Positions 52,804-62,050 of a stretch of DNA of 64,000 nt are shown in pieces. Numbering within the stretch: position 1 is the stretch's first letter; each line of letters opens with the position of its first letter. The stretch is from Thiocapsa rosea (lineage in GTDB: Bacteria; Pseudomonadota; Gammaproteobacteria; Chromatiales; Chromatiaceae): contig NZ_RBXL01000001.1 in assembly GCF_003634315.1 (NCBI RefSeq), positions 4,816,501 through 4,880,500 of the forward strand, given 5' to 3'. A model generated the notes under the pieces. That model made no database searches, was not told the origin of the DNA, and saw only the letters and a list, made by a program, of their open reading frames with translations. Position numbers and translations under genes: made by a program.

Positions 52804-53883
52804 ATGCCATCCTTACAACGTCTTGCCCGTCCGCTCGCCTTTCTGCCCCTCGTCTTCACCGCGACCCTCATGTCTCCGGGTCCTGCCTCGGCCGTCGCCG
52901 TCTTGGTCGCAGACGTCCGATCGATGCCGTTGAGCGAACGGGTGGAAGCACTCGGGACACTGAAGGCAAACGAGTCGGTCAATATCACCGCGAACGTCAC
53001 CGAGACGATCTCGGCGATCCATTTCGACGACGGCCAACGGGTCGGAGAGGGCGACATCCTGGTCGAGCTCACGAGCGTCGAGCAGCATGCCCTGCTCGAC
53101 GAGGCACAGGTGCGGGTTGGCGAGGCAGATCGGCAGTACGCGCGGGTGAAGTCACTCGTGGCGCAAGGCGCAGCATCGGAGTCGCTCCTCGACGAGCGCA
53201 AGCGTGACCTCGACACGGCCCGTGCCGTTTTGGTGGCCATCGAATCGCGCCTGTCCGACCGCCTCATCAAAGCACCCTTCGACGGCGTGCTGGGTCTGCG
53301 CAACGTCAGCCGCGGTACCCTGGTCGAGCCCGGCGATACCATCACGACACTTGACGACGACAGCTTCATGAAGCTGGACTTCACGGTCCCGAGCGTCTTT
53401 ATGAACGACCTTCAGCCGGGACTTCGCATCGAGGCACGCGCCCGCGCTTACGGCGATCGGGTTTTCGAGGGAGTGGTGCGCGGGGTCGACAGTCGCGTCG
53501 ACCCGGTCACCCGATCCATTCAGGTCCGCGCACTCATCCCCAACCCGGAGCGCACACTCAAGCCCGGGCTGCTGATGCAAGTGGAGCTGCTGGTGGATCC
53601 GCGCGACGGATTGGTCGTCCCGGAGGCCGCGATCCTTCACCAAGGCCAGGATCACTTCGTTCAGGTCGTCGTGGAGGGCGAGGAGGGCCTGACCTCCGAG
53701 CGCCGTCAGATCCGAATCGGGACGCGCAAGCCGGGGCTGGTCGAGGTGCGCGAAGGGCTCGCGCAAGGAGATCGCGTCATCGTGCACGGTCACCTCAAGG
53801 TCCGACCGGGACAGCCTGTCGAAATCCTGAGCACGCATGACGACCCGATCGATCCGCCGGCGGCGAAGGAGCCCGCCGCATGA
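52804..53883 (+). CDS. RND efflux periplasmic adaptor (membrane fusion protein)
   Basis: HlyD/AcrA-type adaptor of 359 residues. Signal peptide PLAFLPLVFTATLMSPGPASA; lipoyl-like half-motifs (VNITANVTETISAIHFDDGQRVGEGDILVEL split by the hairpin; IKAPFDGVLGLRNVSRGTLV), helical hairpin and beta-barrel domains (VFEGVVRGVDSRVDPVTRSI). ATG 52804. The stop overlaps the start of the pump gene (ATGA). Confidence 0.94.
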   Translation: MPSLQRLARPLAFLPLVFTATLMSPGPASAVAVLVADVRSMPLSERVEALGTLKANESVNITANVTETISAIHFDDGQRVGEGDILVELTSVEQHALLDEAQVRVGEADRQYARVKSLVAQGAASESLLDERKRDLDTARAVLVAIESRLSDRLIKAPFDGVLGLRNVSRGTLVEPGDTITTLDDDSFMKLDFTVPSVFMNDLQPGLRIEARARAYGDRVFEGVVRGVDSRVDPVTRSIQVRALIPNPERTLKPGLLMQVELLVDPRDGLVVPEAAILHQGQDHFVQVVVEGEEGLTSERRQIRIGTRKPGLVEVREGLAQGDRVIVHGHLKVRPGQPVEILSTHDDPIDPPAAKEPAA

Positions 53884-56800
53884 TCCTGTCTGACATCTCG
53901 GTTACCCGGCCTGTTCTCGCCACCGTCCTGTCGCTCCTGCTGGTCGCCTTCGGGCTGGTCGCCTTCGATCGATTGCCGCTGCGCGAGTATCCGGACATCG
54001 ACCCGCCGGTCGTCTCGATCGAGACCATCTATCCGGGCGCCGCGGCCAACGTCGTCGAGACGCGGATCACGCAGCTCATCGAGGACCGCATCGCCGGAGT
54101 CGAGGGTATCCGCACGGTCGAATCCGTCAGCGAGGACGGACGCTCGGCGATCACGATCCAGTTCAACATCGACCGCGACATCGACGGGGCTGCCAACGAT
54201 ATCCGCGACCGCGTCTCGGCCGTGCTCGATCAGCTCCCGGCAGAGGCGGATCCGCCCAACATCCGCAAGGTCGACAGCAACGAAGACGTCATCATGTGGC
54301 TGAATCTGGTCAGCGACCGCATGAGCGTCCCGGAGCTGACCGACTATGCCTCGCGCTATCTGGTCGATCGGTTCTCGGTGATCGACGGCGTGGCGCGCAT
54401 CCAGGTCGGCGGCAGTCAGGTGTATGCGATGCGCGTCTGGCTGGACCGCAACGAGCTTGCCGCGCGCGGCTTGACGGTCTCGGATGTCGAGGCCGCGCTG
54501 CGCGCCGAGAACCTGGAGCTCCCGGCCGGCAGCATCGAATCGGTCGACCGCCAGTTCAGCGTGCGCATGAACCGCACCTTCAATGGCCCGGATGACTTTG
54601 CCCGTCTCGTGCTTGCGCGCGGGAGCGACGGCCATCTGGTGCGCCTCGGCGATGTGGCACGGGTGGAGCGCGGCACCGAGGAGAACCGCACCTTCTTCCG
54701 CGGCAACGGCGTGCCCATGGTCGGGATCGGTGTGGTCAAGCAATCGACCGCGAATACCGTCGCCGTGGCAGACGCGGCCAAGGCGGAGGCCGCCCTGATC
54801 AACGCCAACCTGCCCGAAGGTATGGAGATCAAACAAAGCTTCGACTCCTCGGTCTTCGTCAAGGACGCCATCAAGGAGGTCTACAAGACGCTCGCGATCG
54901 CCATCGGCTTGGTCATCCTGATCATCTTTCTGTTCCTGGGCAGCGTGCGCGCGATGCTGGTGCCGGCCGTGACCGTCCCGGTCTCGATCGTGGCGACCTT
55001 CACGGTCCTGCTCGGACTCGGTTTCTCCGTCAACATCCTGACCCTGCTGGCGCTGGTCCTGGCGATCGGGCTGGTCGTGGACGACGCCATCGTGGTGCTC
55101 GAGAACATCCATCGCCGGATGGAGCAGTACGGCGAGACCCGGCTCGCCGCCGCCTATCGCGGAACCCGTCAGGTCGCCTTCGCCGTTGTGGCCACCACCA
55201 TCGTCTTGATCTCGGTCTTCGTACCCATCGCCTTTCTGCAGGGCGATGTCGGGCGACTCTTCGCGGAGTTCGCACTCACCATGGCCGCAGCCGTGGCCTT
55301 CTCGTCCTTCGTGGCCTTGTCGCTGTCGCCGATGCTCGCCTCGCAGATCCTGCCCCAGTCGCACCGGCGCGCATCCCTCACCCACGGGGTCGACTGGGTG
55401 TTTCAATGGGTGCGGCGCGGCTACGGCACCATGCTGCGGTTTCTGCTGCGTCAGCCCTGGATCGTCGTGCTGGCCTTCATCGGCACACTCGGCGCCGCCG
55501 TTTGGCTGTTCGAGCAGATCCCGCAGGAGTACGCGCCGAAGGAGGATCGCGGTGCCTTTTTTGTCCTGATCAACGGTCCCGAAGGCGCGTCTTATCAGTA
55601 CATGAGCGACTACATGGACGAGATCGAACGGCGCCTCATGCCCTATACCGAATCCGGCGAGGCGATCCGACTGCTGGTGCGTGCGCCACGCACCTTCTCC
55701 AATACCGCGCTCTTCAACACCGGCATGGCGGTGATGGTGCTGAACGACTTCGGCAAGCGACGCTCCGGCTGGGTCATTATGGACGAGGTGCGTGCGAAGC
55801 TCGCCGACCTGCCCGGCGTGACCGCCTTCCCGGTGATGCGTCAGGGGTTCGGCGCGCGCATCCAGAAACCGGTGCAGTTCGTGATCGGCGGCGGGACTTA
55901 CGAGGAGCTCGCGCAGTGGCGGGACCTGCTGCTCGAGGCGATCGAAAAGGACAACCCCGGCCTGACCGGCATCGATTGGGACTACAAGGAAACCAAACCT
56001 CAACTCAAGGTCGAGATCGACTACGATCGAGCCGCCGATCTCGGGGTGACCGTCGGCAACATCGGGCGCACGCTCGAGACCATGCTCGGCTCGCGCAAGG
56101 TGACGACCTATTTGGACGCCGGGGAAGAATACGACGTCATCCTCGAGGGCGAGCGCGACGCGCAGCGCACGCCGGGGAGCCTGGAAAACCTCTATGTGCG
56201 CTCGGACCGCAGCGGCGAGCTGATCCCGCTGTCCAACCTGGTGAGCGTGATCGAGTCGGCCGACTCACAAAGCCTGAACCGCTACAACCGGCTGCGCGCC
56301 ATCACCATCGAGGCAAACCTGGAGTCCGGACTGGCCCTCGGAGATGCGTTGAGCTATCTGGAGGCCAAGGTCGCCGAACACCTGCCCGAACAGGCCCAGA
56401 TCGATTTCAAGGGACAGAGCCGCGATTTCCGATCGAGCAATCAGGACATCCTCTTCGTCTTCGTTCTGGGCTTGCTCGTGGTGTTCCTGGTCCTGGCGGC
56501 GCAGTTCGAGAGCTGGATCCATCCGCTCGTCATCATGCTGACGGTCCCGCTGGCCATGGCAGGTGCACTGCTTGCCCTCTGGCTGACCGGACAAACGCTC
56601 AACATCTACAGTCAGATCGGGCTGATCATGCTGGTCGGACTCGCCGCCAAGAACGGCATCCTGATCGTGGAGTTCGCCAACCAACTGCGCGACCAGGGCA
56701 AGGCGTTCCGCGAGGCGCTGCTCGAAGCGGCAGACGTGCGTCTGCGTCCGATCGTCATGACCGGCATCACCACGGCGGCCGGCTCGCTTCCGCTACTGCT

Positions 56801-56981
56801 CTCGAGCGGTGCCGGCGCCGAGACCCGCACCGTCATCGGCACCGTCATCCTTGCGGGTGTCATCGCGGCCACGCTCTTTACACTCTTCGTCGTCCCGGTC
56901 GCCTACGACCTGCTCGCTCGCCACACCGGGTCCCCGAGTGACGTGAAACGACGGCTGGAGCGCGAAATGGAGGCTTCATGA
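53880..56981 (+). CDS. RND efflux pump permease (HAE1/AcrB type)
   Basis: Proton-driven trimeric exporter of 1033 residues. MILSDISVTRPVLATVLSLL (TM1), large periplasmic loops, and the proton relay ALVLAIGLVVDDAIVVLENIHRRM (TM4 double Asp) and GLAAKNGILIVEFANQLRD (TM10 Lys) are present. Two matching halves support a functional pump. It forms an operon with the adaptor; no outer-membrane channel gene follows, so a shared TolC-type channel is likely. Substrate unknown. Confidence 0.95.
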   Translation: MILSDISVTRPVLATVLSLLLVAFGLVAFDRLPLREYPDIDPPVVSIETIYPGAAANVVETRITQLIEDRIAGVEGIRTVESVSEDGRSAITIQFNIDRDIDGAANDIRDRVSAVLDQLPAEADPPNIRKVDSNEDVIMWLNLVSDRMSVPELTDYASRYLVDRFSVIDGVARIQVGGSQVYAMRVWLDRNELAARGLTVSDVEAALRAENLELPAGSIESVDRQFSVRMNRTFNGPDDFARLVLARGSDGHLVRLGDVARVERGTEENRTFFRGNGVPMVGIGVVKQSTANTVAVADAAKAEAALINANLPEGMEIKQSFDSSVFVKDAIKEVYKTLAIAIGLVILIIFLFLGSVRAMLVPAVTVPVSIVATFTVLLGLGFSVNILTLLALVLAIGLVVDDAIVVLENIHRRMEQYGETRLAAAYRGTRQVAFAVVATTIVLISVFVPIAFLQGDVGRLFAEFALTMAAAVAFSSFVALSLSPMLASQILPQSHRRASLTHGVDWVFQWVRRGYGTMLRFLLRQPWIVVLAFIGTLGAAVWLFEQIPQEYAPKEDRGAFFVLINGPEGASYQYMSDYMDEIERRLMPYTESGEAIRLLVRAPRTFSNTALFNTGMAVMVLNDFGKRRSGWVIMDEVRAKLADLPGVTAFPVMRQGFGARIQKPVQFVIGGGTYEELAQWRDLLLEAIEKDNPGLTGIDWDYKETKPQLKVEIDYDRAADLGVTVGNIGRTLETMLGSRKVTTYLDAGEEYDVILEGERDAQRTPGSLENLYVRSDRSGELIPLSNLVSVIESADSQSLNRYNRLRAITIEANLESGLALGDALSYLEAKVAEHLPEQAQIDFKGQSRDFRSSNQDILFVFVLGLLVVFLVLAAQFESWIHPLVIMLTVPLAMAGALLALWLTGQTLNIYSQIGLIMLVGLAAKNGILIVEFANQLRDQGKAFREALLEAADVRLRPIVMTGITTAAGSLPLLLSSGAGAETRTVIGTVILAGVIAATLFTLFVVPVAYDLLARHTGSPSDVKRRLEREMEAS

Positions 56982-57067
56982 GACATGAGACCGAGCAAGC
57001 CGCCGGGCCGAATGTGCGCATCGGCAACAGGATGCCGGCGCGCCGAAAAGGACTGAAATAGGCCGGC

Positions 57068-57673
57068 TCAGCCGGCAACCTCGATCAATGCCCTGACCGG
57101 GCCAAAGCTGCGTCTGTGCTCCGGACAGGGTCCGAGTCGGCGCAGTGCCTCGATGTGAGTCCGTGTGGGATAGCCTTTGTGTCCGGCAAAACCGTAGCCG
57201 GGAAAGGTCCGGTCCAGTTCGCACATGAGCCGATCGCGCGCAACCTTGGCGAGGATCGAGGCAGCGCCGATCGATGGCACCAAACCGTCTCCGCCAACAA
57301 TGGCTTCGGCCTCACACCCCACGTCGGGACAACGATTTCCGTCGACGAGCACCCGTGTCGGCTGCACCGTCAGGGCGGCAACCGCACGCTGCATCGCCAG
57401 CATGGACGCCTGGAGGATATTGATCCGGTCGATCTCCTCCGCGCTGGCCCACGCGATGGACCACGCCAGTGCGCGTTCGCGGATCTCGAGATCGAAGGCG
57501 TCGCGCCGAGCCGGAGTCAGTTTCTTGGAATCGTCGAGGCCCGAGATCGGGCGGGTCGGATCCAGGATGACCGCCGCGGCACTGACCGGACCGGCAAGCG
57601 GACCCCTCCCCGCCTCGTCGACGCCCGCGACCCATAAAACCGCGTCCGGAGTGACCAACACTGTCTGCCTCAT
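57068..57673 (-). CDS. rnhB: Ribonuclease HII
   Basis: Removes RNA and single ribonucleotides from DNA. Active-site motif [16 protein letters not shown] (Asp-Glu), then [17 protein letters not shown] and [24 protein letters not shown]. Homologues usually start a few residues before VAGVDEAG. Here those 14 codons ([13 protein letters not shown]) lie in the dispersed repeat at 57635. The true start may be GTG or TTG within the repeat, or the ATG at 57673. Last gene of the lpx operon. Confidence 0.92.
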   Translation of the reverse strand: MRQTVLVTPDAVLWVAGVDEAGRGPLAGPVSAAAVILDPTRPISGLDDSKKLTPARRDAFDLEIRERALAWSIAWASAEEIDRINILQASMLAMQRAVAALTVQPTRVLVDGNRCPDVGCEAEAIVGGDGLVPSIGAASILAKVARDRLMCELDRTFPGYGFAGHKGYPTRTHIEALRRLGPCPEHRRSFGPVRALIEVAG

Positions 57674-57826
57674 ATCCGCATCGTCGAGGCCATCAAATGA
57701 CTCGTCCCCGACGCGGTTTTAGTAAAAAACGAAAAAATTCTTGAATCGCGTCCCCACCGGGGCCGTTTGCACATCCAAGCGACAATCCAAGGCGAGACGC
57801 CACCGATCACACCGGACGCGATTCAA
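57635..57826. repeat. Doublet repeat, diverged (192 bp), overlapping two genes
   Basis: AAAACCGCGTCCGG...CGACGCGGTTTT, spacer AGTAAAAAACGAAAAAATTCTTG, then AATCGCGTCC...GGACGCGATTCA. Both modules have GTC/GAC arms. One end encodes the N-terminus of rnhB and the other supplies the stop of lpxB, so it lies inside the lpx-rnhB operon. Confidence 0.85.
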
Positions 57827-58965
57827 TACGCCAGGAGATCGAGGACGGCCTGTGCCGCGCTCGCTGCAGCATCCTTGCGCAACCAAAGATGAATGCGCCG
57901 ATACTCGGCCTGAATCTCGGCCACGCGCTCCGCATCGTCCAAGAACGCAAGAACGGCCGGCGCAAGCAAGTCAGCGCGACAACGCTCTTGGATAAACTCG
58001 GGCGCAAGCTCCTTCTCGGCCAGAAGATTGGCCATCGCGATATAGGGCACCTTGACCAGACGGAGCTGTTTGACCAAGTGATAGGAGATCGGGTGGACCC
58101 GATAGGCGACGACCATCGGGCGTTTGGACAACAGGGTTTCCAGGGTGGCCGTGCCCGAGGCGGTCAGCACGACATCGGCGGCGGCGAGGACCTCGCGGCT
58201 GCGCCCGTCGACCAAGGTGATCGGGAGATCGGGGGCAAGCCGCGCCAAGACTTGGCTGAAGTATTCGCGCAGCCGGGCGTTGACCAGCGGGACCACAAAC
58301 CGCAGGTCAGGGCGGGCGGCGAGACAACGGGCGGCGGTCTCGATGAAAGGTTCGGCGAGGCGCTCGACCTCGCTCATCCGACTGCCCGGCAGCAGGGCGA
58401 GGATGGATCCGGCCTGCGTCAGACCGAGGGCACGTCGCGCGCCCATTCGATCGATCTCGATCGGGATCTCGTCGGCGAGCGGGTGCCCGACATAGCGTGC
58501 CGGCACGCCGTGCTCGCGCAGGAAGGTCTCCTCGAACGGGAAGACGCTCAGCATGAGATCCACCGAGCGACGAATCGACTTGACCCGACCCGGACGCCAA
58601 GCCCAGACGGTCGGACTGACCATGTGGACCGTGCGGATCCCTGCCTCGCGCAGTCGGCGCTCCAGACCGAGATTGAAGTCGGGCGCGTCCACGCCGATGA
58701 AGACATCCGGGGGATTCTCGACGAAGTAGCGCACCAGCTCGCGTCTGAGCCCGAGAAGCTCGCGGAGCTGACCGAGGACCTCCATCAGCCCCATCACGGA
58801 GAGCCGTTCCATGGCGAAGAGGGTCTCGCAACCCTCCTCCTGCATCCGCGGCCCGGCAACACCGACGAAGCGGACCTCGGGGACCCGTTTGCGGATCTCG
58901 CGCGCCAACGCAGCACCCAAGATGTCGCCCGACGCCTCGTTTGCGACGATCCCGATCCGCAACAT
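57823..58965 (-). CDS. lpxB: Lipid-A-disaccharide synthase
   Basis: Glycosyltransferase (GT19) that joins UDP-diacylglucosamine and lipid [22 protein letters not shown] at the N-terminus, SPTVWAWRPGRVKSI, LLPGSRMSEVERLAEPF and the DVVLTASGTATLE region. 380 residues from ATG 58965, overlapping the lpxA stop by one base. The stop codon lies in the dispersed repeat. Confidence 0.96.
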   Translation of the reverse strand: MLRIGIVANEASGDILGAALAREIRKRVPEVRFVGVAGPRMQEEGCETLFAMERLSVMGLMEVLGQLRELLGLRRELVRYFVENPPDVFIGVDAPDFNLGLERRLREAGIRTVHMVSPTVWAWRPGRVKSIRRSVDLMLSVFPFEETFLREHGVPARYVGHPLADEIPIEIDRMGARRALGLTQAGSILALLPGSRMSEVERLAEPFIETAARCLAARPDLRFVVPLVNARLREYFSQVLARLAPDLPITLVDGRSREVLAAADVVLTASGTATLETLLSKRPMVVAYRVHPISYHLVKQLRLVKVPYIAMANLLAEKELAPEFIQERCRADLLAPAVLAFLDDAERVAEIQAEYRRIHLWLRKDAAASAAQAVLDLLAY

Positions 58966-59735
58966 CAACGCACGATGCTGCGGCTGCTGTCGCCGATGAA
59001 GTCCGCCATGGCGCCGATCTCGGGAATCTCCGCGGACATCCGATTCAGCTCGGCGATCGCCTCGGCCAGTTTCAGGTTTCCCAGATAGAGCGTGCGATAG
59101 GCCCGCTTGATCGCTTGAATGGCAACCTCGGAAAACCCGCGGCGCCGCAATCCCTCGGCGTTGATCCCGCGGGGCTCGGCCGGGTGCCCGCCGACGGTCA
59201 CGTAGGGGGGGACATCCTTGCTTAGAACCGATCCCATGGCACAGAAACCGTGAGCACCGATCCTGCAGAACTGGTGGACGATGGTGAAACCGCCGAGGAT
59301 GGCCCAGTCCTGGATCTCGACATGGCCGCCCAGTGAGGCGGCGTTGGCCATGATGACGTTGTCGCCGATGCGGCAGTCGTGTGCAACGTGGACATAGGCC
59401 ATGAAAAGGTTGTCGTTGCCGATCCGGGTCACACCCTGGTCTTGGACGGTGCCGCGATGCAGCGTCGTGAACTCCCGGATCTGATTGCGATCGCCGATCT
59501 CGAGACGCGTCGTCTCGCCGCCGTATTTCTTGTCCTGGGGATCTTCGCCGACGCTCGCAAACTGAAAGATTCGATTGTCGCGCCCGATCCGGGTCGGCCC
59601 CTTGATGACGGCATGGGGGCCGATCCGGCTCCCCGCGCCGATCTCGACATCCGGGCCGATGACGGCGAAGGGGCCGACCTCGACATCGCAATCCAGCGCC
59701 GCCCCCGGATCGACCAAGGCGGTCGGGTGAATCAA
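58965..59735 (-). CDS. lpxA: UDP-N-acetylglucosamine acyltransferase
   Basis: First enzyme of lipid A synthesis, a trimeric left-handed beta-helix. [26 protein letters not shown], repeated hexapeptides, catalytic His in [16 protein letters not shown], and the C-terminal [17 protein letters not shown]. The TTG at 59735 is chosen: it overlaps the fabZ stop (TTGA), places the conserved IHPTA immediately after the start and gives 256 residues. The GTG at 59759 would add eight non-family residues. Confidence 0.95.
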   Translation of the reverse strand: MIHPTALVDPGAALDCDVEVGPFAVIGPDVEIGAGSRIGPHAVIKGPTRIGRDNRIFQFASVGEDPQDKKYGGETTRLEIGDRNQIREFTTLHRGTVQDQGVTRIGNDNLFMAYVHVAHDCRIGDNVIMANAASLGGHVEIQDWAILGGFTIVHQFCRIGAHGFCAMGSVLSKDVPPYVTVGGHPAEPRGINAEGLRRRGFSEVAIQAIKRAYRTLYLGNLKLAEAIAELNRMSAEIPEIGAMADFIGDSSRSIVR

Positions 59736-60178
59736 GCGGTAAAGTCTCGAGCCGTACACATGATCTCGGCGCTGGCCACCAGGCGATCGTCGACGCGCGC
59801 CTCGCCGTCGAACTTCCAGATCCCGCGACGCACGGGTCCGAGCTTCACATCCAGGATCAACTGATCGCCCGGCTCGACTGGACGCTTGAAGCGCGCCTTA
59901 TCGATACCGACGAAGTAATACAGCTTGTTGCCGACCTCGTCCGGTCGGGAGGCCATCGCCAACAATCCGGTCGCCTGCGCCAGCGCCTCGATGATCAGGA
60001 CGCCGGGCATCACCGGGCGCACCGGAAAATGGCCCATAAAGAAGGGCTCGTTGTAGGAGACGTTCTTCAAGGCGATCAGATAGTCGTTCACCTTGTAGTC
60101 GATGACCTTGTCGACCAATAGAAAAGGATACCGGTGCGGCAAGAGGCTCAGCACCTTATGGATGTCCATCGTGCTCAC
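59732..60178 (-). CDS. fabZ: 3-hydroxyacyl-ACP dehydratase FabZ
   Basis: Hot-dog-fold dehydratase of fatty acid synthesis. [14 protein letters not shown], the active-site His in [23 protein letters not shown] with the Glu, and [18 protein letters not shown] 60178 has GGAGG five bases upstream and gives 148 residues (E. coli 151). ATG 60169, and ATG 60241 with GGGAGG upstream, are alternatives. Between lpxD and lpxA, the usual order. Confidence 0.94.
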   Translation of the reverse strand: MSTMDIHKVLSLLPHRYPFLLVDKVIDYKVNDYLIALKNVSYNEPFFMGHFPVRPVMPGVLIIEALAQATGLLAMASRPDEVGNKLYYFVGIDKARFKRPVEPGDQLILDVKLGPVRRGIWKFDGEARVDDRLVASAEIMCTARDFTA

Positions 60179-60242
60179 GACGTCCTCCGATCGATCAAGA
60201 CGCAAATCAGAATCCGTCGGCATGGGATGCGATCCCTCCATG

Positions 60243-61289
60243 CTAGGTAGCCTCCCGCCCAGTTGTTTCATTCATCGTATCGATACGTATCTCAAGTTGT
60301 TTGATGCGTCGCGCCAGCTCGTCCAGATGTCTGAAGCGAGCCACGTTGCGTCGCCAATCCGCGCTTGGCATGGCCGGAATCCCGCTGCTGTAGGCACCGG
60401 GCTCCGTTACCGATCGCGTCACCATGGCCATCCCCGTAAAGTGAACCCGATCGCCGATTTCCAAATGACCCGCCATCCCGACGGCCCCCGCGATCGTGCA
60501 GTTCCGACCGATTCGGGTCGAGCCGGAGATCCCGGTGTTGGCCGCCATGGCGGTATTCTCGCCGATCTCGACGTTGTGGCCGATCTGGATATGGTTGTCC
60601 AGCTTCACCCCGTCGCCGATCAGGGTATCGCCGATCGCACCGCGATCGACCGTCGTGTTCGCCCCGATCTCGACATCGTCGCCCAAGATGGCGCGCCCGA
60701 CCTGCGGAATACGCACCCACCGATCCCCGTCGCGCGCAAAACCGAAGCCGTCCCGCCCGATGACGCTGCCGGGGTGCAGCAGCGCACGTTTGCCGACATG
60801 GGTTCCCGAGCAGAGCGTCACGCGCGCCACCAGCCGACTCTCCTCACCGACTCGGACCCCTTCACCAAGGATACAACCGGGTCCGAGAAACACGCGAGGC
60901 CCGACAACCACGCCGGCCTCCAGAACACAGGTCGGACCGACCCATGCCGTCGGATCGACCTGTGCCGTCGGGTCCACGACAGCACTGCGGTGGATGCCGC
61001 CGACGATCGCCGGTTCCGGATAGAGAATCCCCGCCGCCTTCGCAAACGTCAGGTACGGGTTATCGCTCAGCAGAACCGGCACCCGACAGACATCGGCGTC
61101 GGCCTCCGAGAGAATCACGCAGCCCGCCCGAGTCTGCTCGAGATGGCGCCGCAACCGCACGTCGCCGAGGAAGCTGAGCCCGGTTGCGTCGGCGCACGTC
61201 AGCGACGCGATACGGCAGACGCGCGCATCGGGGTCGCCCCGCAACGGAACGGCCAAACGGTCCGCCAATTCGCCGAGCGAGATCTCCAA
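60243..61289 (-). CDS. lpxD: UDP-3-O-acylglucosamine N-acyltransferase
   Basis: Third acyl-transfer enzyme of lipid A. N-terminal uridine-binding domain ([34 protein letters not shown]), then hexapeptide repeats with the catalytic His region [17 protein letters not shown] and a C-terminal helix. TTG 61289 is the start that keeps the conserved [12 protein letters not shown]-terminus. Confidence 0.94.
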   Translation of the reverse strand: MEISLGELADRLAVPLRGDPDARVCRIASLTCADATGLSFLGDVRLRRHLEQTRAGCVILSEADADVCRVPVLLSDNPYLTFAKAAGILYPEPAIVGGIHRSAVVDPTAQVDPTAWVGPTCVLEAGVVVGPRVFLGPGCILGEGVRVGEESRLVARVTLCSGTHVGKRALLHPGSVIGRDGFGFARDGDRWVRIPQVGRAILGDDVEIGANTTVDRGAIGDTLIGDGVKLDNHIQIGHNVEIGENTAMAANTGISGSTRIGRNCTIAGAVGMAGHLEIGDRVHFTGMAMVTRSVTEPGAYSSGIPAMPSADWRRNVARFRHLDELARRIKQLEIRIDTMNETTGREAT

Positions 61290-61328
61290 GGCGTCACCAA
61301 CCGCGCCGAATCGTTGCCGACGGAATCA

Positions 61329-61844
61329 TCACTTATCGCCAAACTCCTGTTTGAGTCGCTCGATGACTTGTGCCGAGATATCGATACGCGGACTGAAGTA
61401 CACCAACCCTTCGCTGATGACCAGATCGATCTTCTCCTCCTTGGCAACCTCGACGATCACCTCGCGGACCTGAAGCGCCAGCTTGGTCCGAAGCTCGTTC
61501 TGCCGCAACGCAAAGTCTTCCTGAAACTCATCCCTTGCATACTTGAGCTTACGGGTCCGACTTCGGATATCGTTCTGCAGGCGCTGAATCTCGCTTTCGC
61601 TCATCAAGGCACCTTCTCGCTCCAGGCGGCCTTGAAGCGCGGAGATCTGATCCTGCTGCTCGCGCAGGATCCGCTCCCGATCCTCGACCTCACGCTGAAG
61701 CGCCGCGCGGGCGGCCTCGTATTGCGGCGACTGCTCGACGACCCGATTCGGATCGACCACGGAGATCCTGTAGTCGGATGCGAGCACAAAACCCGACAAC
61801 ACGAGCAAGATCGTCGTCGACAACCAAAGAACAGCTAACCTCAA
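61329..61844 (-). CDS. skp: Periplasmic chaperone Skp/OmpH
   Basis: Holdase that escorts outer-membrane proteins to BamA. Signal peptide RLAVLWLSTTILLVLSGFVLA, then SVVDPNRVVEQSPQYEAARAAL-type start and long coiled-coil arms (LQREVEDRERILREQQDQIS; QRLQNDIRSRTRKLKYARDE). The start is TTG 61844 with GGGAG seven bases upstream; the SD lies beside the repeat at 61857. Between bamA and lpxD. Confidence 0.93.
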   Translation of the reverse strand: MRLAVLWLSTTILLVLSGFVLASDYRISVVDPNRVVEQSPQYEAARAALQREVEDRERILREQQDQISALQGRLEREGALMSESEIQRLQNDIRSRTRKLKYARDEFQEDFALRQNELRTKLALQVREVIVEVAKEEKIDLVISEGLVYFSPRIDISAQVIERLKQEFGDK

Positions 61845-61856
61845 GCTTGGACTCCC

Positions 61857-62050
61857 TTAAACCGCGCCCGGTGCGGTATGCGTAGTGTGTTGGATTGGCT
61901 TGGCCGCGCGGGCTCCGACGACCGCCGGAGCCGGCGCAGTGTTAGATTCTGAAAAATATTAATTTTCAAACCGCGTCTCGCCGAGGTCGAGGACATCTCC
62001 GAAGCCAAACGCAACATGAAAATGACGCATGTCGCTCTGGACGCGGTTTA
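61857..62050. repeat. Doublet repeat, 194 bp
   Basis: Opposite orientation: GCC-type module first (TTAAACCGCGCCCGGTGCGG...GGCGCAGTGTTAG), spacer TCTGAAAAATATTAATTTTC, then the GTC-type module ending TGGACGCGGTTTA. It lies between bamA and skp inside the operon and supplies the bamA stop. Confidence 0.9.

Noticed and set aside
53790-56003. Antisense ORF of 737 codons opposite the RND pump
   Set aside because: His/Asp/Gln-rich mirror translation typical of shadows; the sense strand is a complete pump gene.
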